The notes under the pieces were generated by a model that was not told the DNA's origin, made no database searches, and was given only the letters and a program-made list of their open reading frames with translations. From an uncultured Sphingomonadaceae bacterium (lineage in GTDB: Bacteria > Pseudomonadota > Alphaproteobacteria > Sphingomonadales > Sphingomonadaceae), in the NCBI GenBank assembly GCA_947258815.1, contig CAMYJW010000010.1:124001-188000 (forward strand): a DNA stretch of 64,000 nucleotides, given 5' to 3'. Every line of letters begins with the position of its first letter. Within the stretch, counting starts at the first letter, position 1. Made by a program: the position numbers and the translations under genes. Positions 25,168-34,052 of the stretch are shown piece by piece.

Positions 25168-26367
25168 ATGGAAGACGAGTTCTACCGCATGAAGCGCCTG
25201 CCGCCCTATGTCATCGCCGAAGTCAACGCGATGCGGCACGCGGCGCGTCAGGCGGGCCAGGACATTATTGACCTTGGCATGGGCAATCCCGATCTGCCCC
25301 CGCCCCAGCATGTGATCGACAAGCTGTGCGAAGTGGCGCAAAAGCCCGATGCGCACGGCTATTCACAGTCAAAGGGCATTCCGGGGCTGCGTAAGGCACA
25401 GGCCAATTATTATGGCCGCCGGTTCAATGTCGATCTCGATCCCGAAACCGAAGTGGTCGTCACGCTGGGATCGAAGGAAGGGCTGGCCAGCCTTGCCACC
25501 GCGATCACCGCGCCGGGCGATACGGTGCTGTCTCCCAACCCGTGTTATCCGATCCACACCTTCGGCTTCATCATCGCCGGGGCCAGCATCTGTTCGGTTC
25601 CGACCACCCCTGATGAGAAATACTGGGACGCGCTGGAACGCGCGATGCATTTCACCGTGCCGCGCCCGACCGTGCTGATCGTCAATTTCCCGTCCAATCC
25701 CACCGCCGAAACGGTCGATCTTGCGTTTTACGAACGGCTGGTCGCGTGGGCGAAGGAGAACAGGATCTGGGTTCTCTCCGATCTTGCCTATTCCGAACTC
25801 TATTATGACGGAAACCCGACTCCTTCGATCCTGCAAGTGCCGGGGGCGAAGGATGTTGCGGTTGAATTCACTTCGATGAGCAAGACATATTCGATGGCCG
25901 GCTGGCGCATGGGATTTGCTGTGGGCAACCGAAAACTTATCAACGCACTGATGCGGGTGAAGAGTTACATCGATTATGGAGCATTTACTCCCATACAGGC
26001 CGCCGCGGTCGCCGCGCTGAATGGCCCGCAGGACATCGTTGAAAACAACCGCAATCTCTATCGCAAACGCCGCGATGTGATGGTTGAGGCGTTCGGCAGG
26101 GCGGGCTGGGAAATCCCGTCTCCCAAAGCATCGATGTTTGCCTGGGCGCCGCTTCCACCGCAGCTTACAGAGATGGGCAGCCTCGAGTTTTCCAAGCAAT
26201 TGCTGACCCACGCCGGCGTCGCTGTGGCGCCGGGCGTCGGCTATGGTGAGGATGGCGAGGGCTTTGTGCGGATCGCCATGGTGGAAAATGAACAACGGCT
26301 CCGTCAGGCGGCGCGCAACGTGAAGCGGTATCTGACCAGCATGGGTGTAAATACCTCCGCTGCCTGA
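25168..26367 (+). CDS. PLP-dependent class I/II aminotransferase, AlaC-like
   Basis: 399-residue fold-type I aminotransferase. DLGMGNPDLPPP, the pyruvate-family NFPSNPTAETVDLAFYE block, the Tyr/Asp pair in VLSDLAYSELYYDG and the PLP lysine in SMSKTYSMAGWRMGF are all present, so it should be active. The pattern matches AlaC (glutamate-pyruvate transaminase) and the LL-diaminopimelate/MetC-related subgroup. The exact substrate cannot be settled by eye. It is divergent from phaC with about 190 bp between starts. The start follows GAGGTC eight to nine bases upstream. Confidence 0.87.
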   Translation: MEDEFYRMKRLPPYVIAEVNAMRHAARQAGQDIIDLGMGNPDLPPPQHVIDKLCEVAQKPDAHGYSQSKGIPGLRKAQANYYGRRFNVDLDPETEVVVTLGSKEGLASLATAITAPGDTVLSPNPCYPIHTFGFIIAGASICSVPTTPDEKYWDALERAMHFTVPRPTVLIVNFPSNPTAETVDLAFYERLVAWAKENRIWVLSDLAYSELYYDGNPTPSILQVPGAKDVAVEFTSMSKTYSMAGWRMGFAVGNRKLINALMRVKSYIDYGAFTPIQAAAVAALNGPQDIVENNRNLYRKRRDVMVEAFGRAGWEIPSPKASMFAWAPLPPQLTEMGSLEFSKQLLTHAGVAVAPGVGYGEDGEGFVRIAMVENEQRLRQAARNVKRYLTSMGVNTSAA

Positions 26368-26492
26368 CTGGCCGGGAAGCCTGACTCTCGTTTAGGCTCG
26401 ACACTTGCTATTACTCGTCAAGTCCATGGTGGGCGAGTCGCCAGCCATGGATTTCGGGCAGAGCAGACCTGTCACGGCCTTGGGAGCTGGGC

Positions 26493-27233
26493 TTGCGTGT
26501 CTTTCGCTGGTTGACTGCGAATAGGATTCCTCAGGAACTGGACCTGCGTTCACGCGGGTGGTTCCTGCTGCCAGACGATGACGATCACCACGAAAGCGTC
26601 TGCGTCGCCTATACGCCGGGCATGACACCCAGGGGCTGGATCGCGTTTCTGGCCCGCCACGGCAGGCTGGCGCGGCGGTTGATCCTGCTGGTCGGGATCG
26701 ATGACGCGGTTGACCGGGCACGGCTGCTGCGGCTTGGCTTTGGTGAAGTGACCCCCAGCGATCTGCAACTGGCCGAACTGGAAGCGCGCGCCGTGCGGCT
26801 GGCGGAACTGGAAGACACGCTGCCGCGCTATCGCCGCATGGGCAGCCTCAGCCTCGATCTGCTGGCGCGCGAAGCTTATTGCGAGGATCAGCCGCTGGGC
26901 CTGCATCCGCGCGAATTTGGCCTGATGTGGCGGCTCGCCGATACGCCGGGCAAAGCGGTGAGCAAGGAATCGCTGGTCAGGGATGTATGGCGACTGGGCT
27001 TCATGCCGGAAACGAACAGCCTTGCCGTCCATGTGTCGCGGTTGCGCGGAAAGCTCAGCATCGCAGGGCTGGACACCATGCTGAAGACAGTGCCTTCAGG
27101 CGGCTATTGCCTGCAAATCGCGGGCACGCAAGACGATGGCGAAGCGGCGCCGGAACCCGAAGAACCTGAGCCGGAACTCGACGAATATACGCGGATCGGC
27201 GCAAGCCAGCAGGCGTTTGAGCGTCACCCCTGA
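26493..27233 (+). CDS. OmpR/PhoB-type winged-helix regulator with a degenerate receiver domain
   Basis: 246 residues. The C-terminal half (about 115-205) is a response-regulator winged helix: LGLHPREFGLMWRLADTPGKAVSKESLVRDVW, then NSLAVHVSRLRGKL and the wing TVPSGGYCLQI. The N-terminal half is receiver-sized but lacks the usual acidic pocket and the phospho-Asp strand pattern, so it is probably phosphorylation-independent. An acidic Pro/Glu tail follows. The start is a TTG with GGGAG seven bases upstream. No histidine kinase is adjacent. It is convergent with the formate dehydrogenase operon. Confidence 0.78.
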   Translation: MRVFRWLTANRIPQELDLRSRGWFLLPDDDDHHESVCVAYTPGMTPRGWIAFLARHGRLARRLILLVGIDDAVDRARLLRLGFGEVTPSDLQLAELEARAVRLAELEDTLPRYRRMGSLSLDLLAREAYCEDQPLGLHPREFGLMWRLADTPGKAVSKESLVRDVWRLGFMPETNSLAVHVSRLRGKLSIAGLDTMLKTVPSGGYCLQIAGTQDDGEAAPEPEEPEPELDEYTRIGASQQAFERHP

Positions 27234-27242
27234 GCGCTTCAT

Positions 27243-27260
27243 GGCGGGTTCTTTCCCGCC
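27243..27260. terminator. Small GC hairpin between convergent regulator and fds genes
   Basis: GGCGGG-TTCTTT-CCCGCC forms a six-pair stem nine bases after the regulator stop and 55 bp from the end of fdsD. It has no T tract on either side, so it would be a weak bidirectional terminator at best. Confidence 0.35.
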
Positions 27261-27314
27261 CCCGACCGGTCTTGACGCGCGCGCGAACGGCACGAGCGGA
27301 TACTTATGGCCTGA

Positions 27315-27512
27315 TCAACCCAGGCTCGCCACAGCCGCCGCTGCAATCGGTGAAAGTCCGCTGCGTTCGCTTTTGATAATCTGCGATTTCATGCGCGGAT
27401 CCCAGAACGAAGTGATGTGGGCCGCCGTTGCCGCGATCGCGCTGTCCTCGCCCTGCACCGCAAAATTTGCCGCGATCTGATTGGCCATATAGTGCAGACG
27501 TTCGATATCCAT
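27315..27512 (-). CDS. fdsD: Formate dehydrogenase delta subunit FdsD
   Basis: 65-residue small subunit of soluble NAD-dependent formate dehydrogenase. MDIERLHYMANQIAANFA and the later HITSFWDPRMKSQI segment are the family signature. The ATG at 27512 lies five bases after the fdsA stop. It is thought to help assembly or stability of the molybdenum enzyme. A longer frame into fdsA is possible but unsupported. It is the last gene of the operon. Confidence 0.9.
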   Translation of the reverse strand: MDIERLHYMANQIAANFAVQGEDSAIAATAAHITSFWDPRMKSQIIKSERSGLSPIAAAAVASLG

Positions 27513-27517
27513 CGCGC

Positions 27518-30379
27518 CTATTCCGCCGGTTCGGCAGGCGCGATCCTGCGGGCGCGCGCGCTCAGCTCGGCATAGTCTTCCTGCCAGCCTGTCGGCCCGT
27601 TCGATGGCGTGACCTGCACCGCCGTCACCTTGTATTCCGGGCAATTCGTCGCCCAGTCCGAATATTCGGTAGTCACGACATTGGCCTGCGTTTCGGGGTG
27701 GTGGAACGTGGTATAGACCACGCCCGGCGCCACCCGATCGGTGATTTTCACGCGCAGTGTCGTCTCCCCCGTGCGGCTGGCCAGCCTTGTCCAGTCGCCA
27801 TCGCTCAACCCGCGATTTTCGGCATCGACCGGGTGCATTTCCAGCTCATCGCATTCGTGCCACAGCGTGTTGGCCGTGCGCCGGGTCTGCGCGCCGACAT
27901 TGTATTGGCTCAGGATGCGCCCGGTGGTCAGCAACAGCGGAAAGCGCGGGCCGGTCCGCTCATCGGTGGGGACATAGTCAGTCACGACAAACAGCCCCTT
28001 GCCGCGCACAAAACCATCGACATGCATGGTCGGCGATCCATCGGGGTGGGCTTCGTTCACGGGCCATTGCAGCGATGCTTCGCGATCCAGCCGATCCCAC
28101 GAAACACCAGCGAATGTTGGGGTCAGCCGCGCGATCTCATCAAGGATTTCGCTGGCATGCGTATAATTCCAGTCCAGCCCCAACGCATTGGCCAGCGCCT
28201 GCGTCACTTGCCAATCCTCAAGCCCATCGCCATCGGGCGCATTTGCCGGGTCCATCACCCGGCGCACCGGCTGGATCCGCCGTTCGGCATTGGTGAACGT
28301 GCCGTCTTTCTCCAGAAACGTGCTGCCCGGCAGGAACACATGGGCATAGTTTGCGGTTTCATTGAGAAACAGGTCATGCACGATCACGCAGTCCATCGCC
28401 GCCAGACCGGCAGCGACGTGCTGCGTATTGGGATCGGACTGGAGAATATCCTCTCCCTGAATATAGATCGCCCGAAAACTGCCATCAAGCGCGGCATCGA
28501 TCATGTTATTGATCCGCAGCCCCGGATCCGGATCAAGCGCAACACCCCAGTCATCCTCAAAAAGGGCGCGCGTATCGGCATCGGATATGTGGCGATAACC
28601 GGAAAGCTCATGCGGGAAGCTGCCCATATCGCACGCGCCCTGCACGTTGTTCTGGCCACGCAGCGGATTTACGCCAACGCCCCGCCTGCCGATATTGCCC
28701 GTCGCCATCGCCAGGTTGGCGATCGCCATAACCGTGGAAGAGCCTTGCGAATGTTCGGTCACGCCCAGCCCATAATAAATGGCTGAATTGCCCCCGGTCG
28801 CAAAAAGCCGGGCGGCAGCGCGCAGTTCATCGGCGCGAACCCCGGTGACCGGCTCCAGCGTTTCGGGCGCATGTTTTGCATCAGACACAAACCGCGCCCA
28901 ATCCTGATAGGCGTCCACTTCGCACCGCTCACCAATGAACGCCGTGTCCGCCAGCCCTTCGGTGACGATCACATGCGCCATTGCAGTAAGCACGGCAACA
29001 TTGGTGCCGGGGCGCAGCGGCAGATGATGCGCGGCCTCAACATGCGGAGAGCGCACCAGGTCTATCCGGCGCGGATCGATCACGATCAGTTTTGCGCCTT
29101 GCCGCGAGCGCCGCTTCATCCGGCTGGCGAACACCGGGTGCGCATCGGTGGGGTTTGCGCCGATCACCAGAATGACATCGCTATCCATTACGCTGTCAAA
29201 ATCCTGCGTTCCCGCGCTGGTGCCGAACGTGGTCTTGAGGCCATACCCGGTGGGCGAATGACAGACCCGCGCGCATGTATCGACATTGTTAGATCCAAAC
29301 CCGGCACGCACCAGTTTCTGGACAAGGAACGTCTCTTCATTGGTGCAGCGGCTGGACGTGATCCCGCCCAGCGCGCGCGCGCCGTGTTCCTCACGGATCG
29401 CGTTCAGCCTGCCGGCAGCAAATCCCAGCGCCTCGTCCCAGCCCACTTCACGCCAAGGCTGATCGATGCTCTCACGGATCATCGGCGATCGCACGCGGTC
29501 TTTATGGTTGGCATAGCCCCACGCGAAGCGGCCTTTAACGCACGAATGCCCGCGATTGGCCTTGCCGTCTTTCCACGGCACCATGCGCACCAGCTGATCG
29601 CCCTTCATTTCCGCCCGGAACGTGCAGCCAACGCCGCAATAGCCACACGTAGTGATTACCGAGCGTTCCGGCTTACCCAGTTGCTTAACCGATTTTTCCA
29701 TCAACGCCGATGTCGGGCAGGCCTGCACGCATGCGCCGCATGAAACGCATTCGCTGCCCAGAAAATCGTCATCTGCCTGACCTGCGCTGACTTTCGAGCC
29801 AAACCCGCGCCCCTCAATCGTCAGCGCGAACGTGCCCTGCACTTCATCGCAGGCGCGCACACAGCGCGAGCAGGCAATGCACTTGTCCGGCGCAAACAGG
29901 AAATAGGGATTGGAAAGGTCCGGCATCTGACCAAGGTGGTTTTCCCCTTCAAAGCCATAGCGCACATCGCGCAGACCCACCTGGGCCGCGGTATCCTGCA
30001 ATTCGCAATCGTTGTTGGCGCTGCACGTCAGGCAATCGAGCGGGTGATCGGAGATATAAAGCTCCATCACTCCCTTACGCAGTTTGGCAAGGCGCGCGGT
30101 CTGCGTGTGCACGCTCATACCTTCTTCGGCAGGCGTGGTGCATGATGCAGGCGTGCCTTTGCGGCCTTCAATCTCGACCAGACACATCCGGCACGATCCG
30201 AATGCCTCCAGATTATCTGTTGCGCACAATTTGGGGATCGCACCGCCACATTCAGCCGCCGCGCGCATCACGCTGGTGCCTTCGGGCACGCACACCGCGC
30301 GCCCGTCTATCATCAGTGTCACCACCCGGTCAGACACGACTGCGGGCGTGCCAAGATCATCTTGCGGTTCATAACCCAT
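27518..30379 (-). CDS. fdsA: NAD-dependent formate dehydrogenase alpha (molybdenum) subunit FdsA
   Basis: 953-residue catalytic subunit that oxidises formate to CO2. The N-terminal NuoG-like part holds a [2Fe-2S] site (CATDNLEAFGSCRMCLVEIEG, then C), an HxxxCxxCxxNxxC site (HPLDCLTCSANNDC) and two 4Fe-4S motifs (CIACSRCVRAC and CVSCGACVQAC). The bis-MGD domain begins at TTCGYCGVGC. The molybdenum ligand is a Cys, about C373 in ARVCHSPTGYG, not selenocysteine. The start has GGAG seven bases upstream and overlaps the mobA end by 11 bp. Electrons pass through FdsB/FdsG to NAD+. Confidence 0.96.
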   Translation of the reverse strand: MGYEPQDDLGTPAVVSDRVVTLMIDGRAVCVPEGTSVMRAAAECGGAIPKLCATDNLEAFGSCRMCLVEIEGRKGTPASCTTPAEEGMSVHTQTARLAKLRKGVMELYISDHPLDCLTCSANNDCELQDTAAQVGLRDVRYGFEGENHLGQMPDLSNPYFLFAPDKCIACSRCVRACDEVQGTFALTIEGRGFGSKVSAGQADDDFLGSECVSCGACVQACPTSALMEKSVKQLGKPERSVITTCGYCGVGCTFRAEMKGDQLVRMVPWKDGKANRGHSCVKGRFAWGYANHKDRVRSPMIRESIDQPWREVGWDEALGFAAGRLNAIREEHGARALGGITSSRCTNEETFLVQKLVRAGFGSNNVDTCARVCHSPTGYGLKTTFGTSAGTQDFDSVMDSDVILVIGANPTDAHPVFASRMKRRSRQGAKLIVIDPRRIDLVRSPHVEAAHHLPLRPGTNVAVLTAMAHVIVTEGLADTAFIGERCEVDAYQDWARFVSDAKHAPETLEPVTGVRADELRAAARLFATGGNSAIYYGLGVTEHSQGSSTVMAIANLAMATGNIGRRGVGVNPLRGQNNVQGACDMGSFPHELSGYRHISDADTRALFEDDWGVALDPDPGLRINNMIDAALDGSFRAIYIQGEDILQSDPNTQHVAAGLAAMDCVIVHDLFLNETANYAHVFLPGSTFLEKDGTFTNAERRIQPVRRVMDPANAPDGDGLEDWQVTQALANALGLDWNYTHASEILDEIARLTPTFAGVSWDRLDREASLQWPVNEAHPDGSPTMHVDGFVRGKGLFVVTDYVPTDERTGPRFPLLLTTGRILSQYNVGAQTRRTANTLWHECDELEMHPVDAENRGLSDGDWTRLASRTGETTLRVKITDRVAPGVVYTTFHHPETQANVVTTEYSDWATNCPEYKVTAVQVTPSNGPTGWQEDYAELSARARRIAPAEPAE

Positions 30380-30899
30380 CGCGTATCTCCGCTGCCTTCA
30401 GATCATCGGGCGTGTTGATGTTAGCAGGTTTTGCGCCGGAATTCACCGCGCGCGCGCCGATCTGGCTGGCGAAGTGGCGCATCGAGTGGCGCTCGGCGCT
30501 TTGCAAAATCCGCTCAAGCTCTGCGCAGGCATCGGCGGGCCAGAACCCGATCACCGGCTGACTTTCGATATAGGCAGGCGCGGGCGATAGCAGCCGGAGA
30601 AGATTGTCCGGCAGTCCGGCGGAATCGACCCCGCACGTCAGCACCGCATCATAGCCTTCATCGCGCGCATGGCGCAGCGCGGCGGCAATGCCCGCCAACG
30701 GCCCCATATCGGGCCGTGGCCAGTCCGGCAAAGTGGGCGCGGGCGCTCTTTCCCGGCCAACAACGATCACATGCTCACACCAGCCAGACAGCGCATCGAC
30801 CGCGCGCGCCAGCAATGTCTGTCCGTTCAGCTCCGCCAGAGCCTTGTCGCTGCCAAAGCGCGTGGCCTTTCCGCCCGCCAGAACCGCGCCGAGGATCAT
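30369..30899 (-). CDS. mobA: Molybdenum cofactor guanylyltransferase MobA
   Basis: 176-residue enzyme that attaches GMP to molybdopterin to make MGD, the cofactor of FdsA. The nucleotide loop is LAGGKATRFGSDKALAELNG; PLAGIAAALRHA and VLTCGVDSAGLP supply the sugar/metal site; NINTPDDL is the family's closing motif. It overlaps fdsB by ATGA and fdsA by 11 bp, so it is translated inside the operon. In the well-known fdsGBACD order an fdhD-like fdsC lies downstream of fdsA; none is present here. Confidence 0.9.
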   Translation of the reverse strand: MILGAVLAGGKATRFGSDKALAELNGQTLLARAVDALSGWCEHVIVVGRERAPAPTLPDWPRPDMGPLAGIAAALRHARDEGYDAVLTCGVDSAGLPDNLLRLLSPAPAYIESQPVIGFWPADACAELERILQSAERHSMRHFASQIGARAVNSGAKPANINTPDDLKAAEIRDGL

Positions 30900-32410
30900 G
30901 CGCCGAAATCCTTCGGCCAGTGTTTCAGCGCGCTCATCACCGGATAAGGCGTAAACCCGCCAAGCGCGCAGAGCGATCCGAACTTCATCGTTTCGCACAA
31001 GTCTTCAAGCAGCGCGATTTCATCCGCGCGGCTGCGCCCGGCTTTGGGCATATTGTGCATCTGCGCGGTTTGCTCCAGCGGATCGAGCGCGCGCCCACCC
31101 GCGCCGATCCGGTCAATCAGTTCGGTTCCGCGCACCGCACCGATCCGGCATGGCGTGCATTTTCCGCAGCTTTCCACCGCGCAGAATTCCATTGCAAACC
31201 GCGCCAGCCCGCGCATGTCTACCGTATCATCGAACACCACCACGCCGCCATGGCCGATCAGCGCATCGGCGGCGGCATAAGCCTCATAATCGAACGGCAG
31301 ATCGAACTGGTCGGGATGAATATAGGCCCCCAGCGGCCCGCCAACCTGCACCGCCTTTACCGGGCGGCCCGACGCTGTGCCCCCGCCGATTTCGTAAATC
31401 AGATCGCTCAGCGTGATCCCGAACGCGGTTTCAAACAGGCCGCCATGTCGGATGTTGCCCGCAAGCTGGATCGGCATTGTGCCCTTTGATCGCGCAACCC
31501 CCAGCCGGTCATAAAGAGCCGCGCCGCCTTCGCCCATGATGTGCGGAACGGCGGCCAGCGTCAGCACATTGTTGACGACTGTGGGACAACCAAACAATCC
31601 TGTGAGCGCTGGCAGCGGCGGTTTGGCGCGCACTTCGCCGCGTTTGCCTTCAAGGCTGTTAAGCAGCGACGTTTCCTCGCCGCAGACATAAGCCCCTGCC
31701 CCAACGCGCACATCTATCTGGAACGGCGCGATTTTGTGCGCCACCAAATCTAAAGCTGAGTTGAGCTTTGTTATCGCATGCGGATACTCGCTGCGCACAT
31801 AGATATAGCCCTGCTGCGCGCCGACCGCGTGCGCGGCGATGGCCATGCCTTCGATCAGCGCAAACGGATCGCCTTCCATCAGCATCCGGTCTGCAAAAGT
31901 GCCGCTGTCACCCTCATCCGCATTGCAGACGATATATTTGCGCGCGCCCTTCGCCTCCAGCACCGTCTGCCACTTGATACCCGCGGGGAAACCCGCCCCC
32001 CCGCGACCGCGCAGGCCCGACTGCGTGACTTCGCTCACCACCGCTTCGGGCGACATCGCCCGCGCGCGCTCCAGCCCGACCCAGCCGCCGCTTTGCGCAT
32101 AATCCTCAAGGCTGAGAGGCCGTGTTTTGCCCGCGCGCGCGAATGTCAGCCGTTGTTGACGCACAATGAAAGGGTGCTGCGCGATGACGCCGATGCCTTT
32201 ATCGCTGGAGCCATCAAGCACCGCGGCAACATCTTGGGGACCCAGCGGTCCGAACCCGGCTCCTTCAATTTCCGCCAGCGGCTCCAGCCAGTGCATGCCC
32301 CAGCTTGAAACGCGCTCCACCGTGCAGCCCGCTGCCTCAAACGTGGCGGCAACAGCGTCCGCGCCGCACGCACATGCCAGCGCATCGTCGGACAGGCGAA
32401 CCACAGTCAT
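30896..32410 (-). CDS. fdsB: NAD-dependent formate dehydrogenase beta subunit FdsB (NuoF-like)
   Basis: 504-residue NADH-binding flavin subunit. A short thioredoxin-like N-terminus is followed by the NuoF core. The NAD site is GLRGRGGAGFPAGIKW, the FMN site is YIVCNADEGDSGTFADRMLME with GAYVCGEETSLLNSLEG, and the 4Fe-4S motif is ESCGKCTPCRIG with a distant SLC. It takes electrons from FdsA and reduces NAD+. Start and stop overlap fdsG and mobA by four bases each. Confidence 0.96.
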   Translation of the reverse strand: MTVVRLSDDALACACGADAVAATFEAAGCTVERVSSWGMHWLEPLAEIEGAGFGPLGPQDVAAVLDGSSDKGIGVIAQHPFIVRQQRLTFARAGKTRPLSLEDYAQSGGWVGLERARAMSPEAVVSEVTQSGLRGRGGAGFPAGIKWQTVLEAKGARKYIVCNADEGDSGTFADRMLMEGDPFALIEGMAIAAHAVGAQQGYIYVRSEYPHAITKLNSALDLVAHKIAPFQIDVRVGAGAYVCGEETSLLNSLEGKRGEVRAKPPLPALTGLFGCPTVVNNVLTLAAVPHIMGEGGAALYDRLGVARSKGTMPIQLAGNIRHGGLFETAFGITLSDLIYEIGGGTASGRPVKAVQVGGPLGAYIHPDQFDLPFDYEAYAAADALIGHGGVVVFDDTVDMRGLARFAMEFCAVESCGKCTPCRIGAVRGTELIDRIGAGGRALDPLEQTAQMHNMPKAGRSRADEIALLEDLCETMKFGSLCALGGFTPYPVMSALKHWPKDFGA

Positions 32411-32832
32411 GCGCTTTCGATCAGCCGCACAAGGCCCTCCTGATCAAGCCGGGCATGCAGATCATCGCCAATCCGCGCCGCCGGGCCGGCGCTGCACAGC
32501 CCAAGGCAATAAACATCTTTCAGCTGCACCCGATCGCCCGCAGCCGATTGCGCGGCCTCCACCAGCCCATCAACCCCGCGCGCCTTGCACGCTTCGGCGC
32601 GGCACAGCTGCACTTGCGGGCGCGGATCGGGCCGGACTGTGAAATCGTGATAAAAGCTTACAACGCCATGCACTTCGGCCCGGCTGAGATTAAGCGCATC
32701 GGCGATCAAGGCCTCTGCATCACCATCAACACAGCCCAACTCGGCCTGCACATCGTGCAGGATCGGCAGCAACGGCCCCCCCCGCCCGGCATGGCGCGCG
32801 ACAATCTCATCAAGGCGATCCGCGCGGTTCAT
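32407..32832 (-). CDS. fdsG: NAD-dependent formate dehydrogenase gamma subunit FdsG (NuoE-like)
   Basis: 141-residue [2Fe-2S] subunit. The ligands are two Cys in CRAEAC and two in CLGLC, spaced as in NuoE. The ATG at 32832 shares one base with the frmA stop (TGATG), a stop-start arrangement that couples formate oxidation to the formaldehyde gene. Four-base overlap with fdsB downstream. Confidence 0.94.
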   Translation of the reverse strand: MNRADRLDEIVARHAGRGGPLLPILHDVQAELGCVDGDAEALIADALNLSRAEVHGVVSFYHDFTVRPDPRPQVQLCRAEACKARGVDGLVEAAQSAAGDRVQLKDVYCLGLCSAGPAARIGDDLHARLDQEGLVRLIESA

Positions 32833-33938
32833 CAATAGACAACCACCGATCGAATGCTCTCGCCCGCGTGCATCAGATCAAAGCCCTTGTTGATCTCTTC
32901 CAGCGAAAACGTGTGGGTGATCATCGGATCGATCTGGATCTTGCCGTTCATGTACCAATCGACAATCCTGGGCACATCGGAGCGGCCTTTTGCGCCGCCA
33001 AATGCAGTGCCGCGCCAGTTGCGGCCGGTGACGAGCTGAAACGGGCGCGTGGCGATTTCCTTGCCCGCTTCGGCAACGCCGATAATAATCGACGTGCCCC
33101 AGCCCTTGTGGCAGCACTCCAGCGCCTGGCGCATGACATCGGTGTTGCCGGTGCAGTCAAAGCTATAGTCAGCCCCGCCATCGAGCATCTTGACAAGATG
33201 TTCGACCACATTGCCCACATTGGCCGGGTTCACAAAATCGGTCATACCGAACTTGCGCCCCCAGTCTTCACGCGCGGGGTTGATATCGACACCGATAATC
33301 CGGTCCGCGCCTGCGATTTTTGCGCCTTGCAACACGTTAAGGCCGATCCCGCCAAGCCCGAACACCACCACGTTATCGCCCGGCTTCACTTGCGCCGTGT
33401 TGAGAACCGCACCCACGCCCGTCGTCACCCCGCAGCCGACATAGCAACTGGTGTTGAACGGCGCGTCCTTGCGGATTTTGGCAACGGCGATTTCGGGCAG
33501 AACAATGAAATTCGAGAATGTCGAACAGCCCATGTAATGAAAGATCGTCTCGCCTTTGTATGACATCCGGCTGGTGCCATCGGGCATAAGCCCGCGCCCC
33601 TGAGTTTCGCGGATTGCGGAACACAGGTTGGTCTTGCCCGAAAGGCACATTTTACACTGTCGGCATTCGGGCGTGTAAAGCGGAATAACATGATCGTCCG
33701 GCGCAACCGAGGTAACGCCCGCGCCCACTTCGCGCACGATCCCGGCGCCTTCATGGCCCAGCACCGAAGGGAAAATGCCTTCACTGTCCAGCCCGTCCAG
33801 CGTGTAGGCATCGGTGTGGCAGATGCCCGTCGCCATGATCTCAACCAGAACCTCACCTGCCTTGGGGCCTTCCAGATCGAGCTCCACAATCTCCAGCGGC
33901 TTTTTCGCTTCAAAGGCAACGGCGGCGCGGGTTTTCAT
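32832..33938 (-). CDS. frmA: S-(hydroxymethyl)glutathione dehydrogenase / class III alcohol dehydrogenase
   Basis: 368-residue zinc enzyme that oxidises the glutathione adduct of formaldehyde, leading to formate. The catalytic-zinc segment [12 protein letters not shown], the proton-relay GHEGAG motif, the structural-zinc cysteines ([15 protein letters not shown]) and the NAD fold [18 protein letters not shown] are intact. The start at 33938 is fixed by GGAGGAG nine bases upstream, so the longer frame is not needed. It is the first gene of the formaldehyde-formate operon. An S-formylglutathione hydrolase (FghA) is not encoded next to it. Confidence 0.96.
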   Translation of the reverse strand: MKTRAAVAFEAKKPLEIVELDLEGPKAGEVLVEIMATGICHTDAYTLDGLDSEGIFPSVLGHEGAGIVREVGAGVTSVAPDDHVIPLYTPECRQCKMCLSGKTNLCSAIRETQGRGLMPDGTSRMSYKGETIFHYMGCSTFSNFIVLPEIAVAKIRKDAPFNTSCYVGCGVTTGVGAVLNTAQVKPGDNVVVFGLGGIGLNVLQGAKIAGADRIIGVDINPAREDWGRKFGMTDFVNPANVGNVVEHLVKMLDGGADYSFDCTGNTDVMRQALECCHKGWGTSIIIGVAEAGKEIATRPFQLVTGRNWRGTAFGGAKGRSDVPRIVDWYMNGKIQIDPMITHTFSLEEINKGFDLMHAGESIRSVVVY

Positions 33939-33966
33939 CGGGCAAATCTCCTCCGGCATATCTAAA

Positions 33967-34000
33967 GGCATCGCACGGTGATGCCTTGATGGCGATCAAG
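33967..34000. promoter_or_regulatory. Two adjacent palindromes in the frmA/RNB divergent promoter
   Basis: GGCATC...GATGCC (33967-33985) and CTTGATGGCGATCAAG (33985-34000) abut in the 114-bp spacer between the divergent frmA operon and the RNB nuclease. Either could bind a regulator of the formaldehyde operon. They do not resemble the enterobacterial FrmR site. Assigned by symmetry and position only. Confidence 0.35.
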
Positions 34001-34052
34001 CAAATCACACAGACGCTTGCCTTGTATGGCGCGATGCGCTCCAAGGCCAGCC

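Noticed and set aside
27428..28786. Long open frame on the plus strand (452 codons)
   Set aside because: It is entirely antisense to fdsA/fdsD, whose motifs are complete. High GC produces such mirror frames, and it has no recognisable domain.
29200..29300. Possible selenocysteine at the FdsA active site
   Set aside because: The codon at about residue 373 is TGT (Cys); there is no in-frame TGA.
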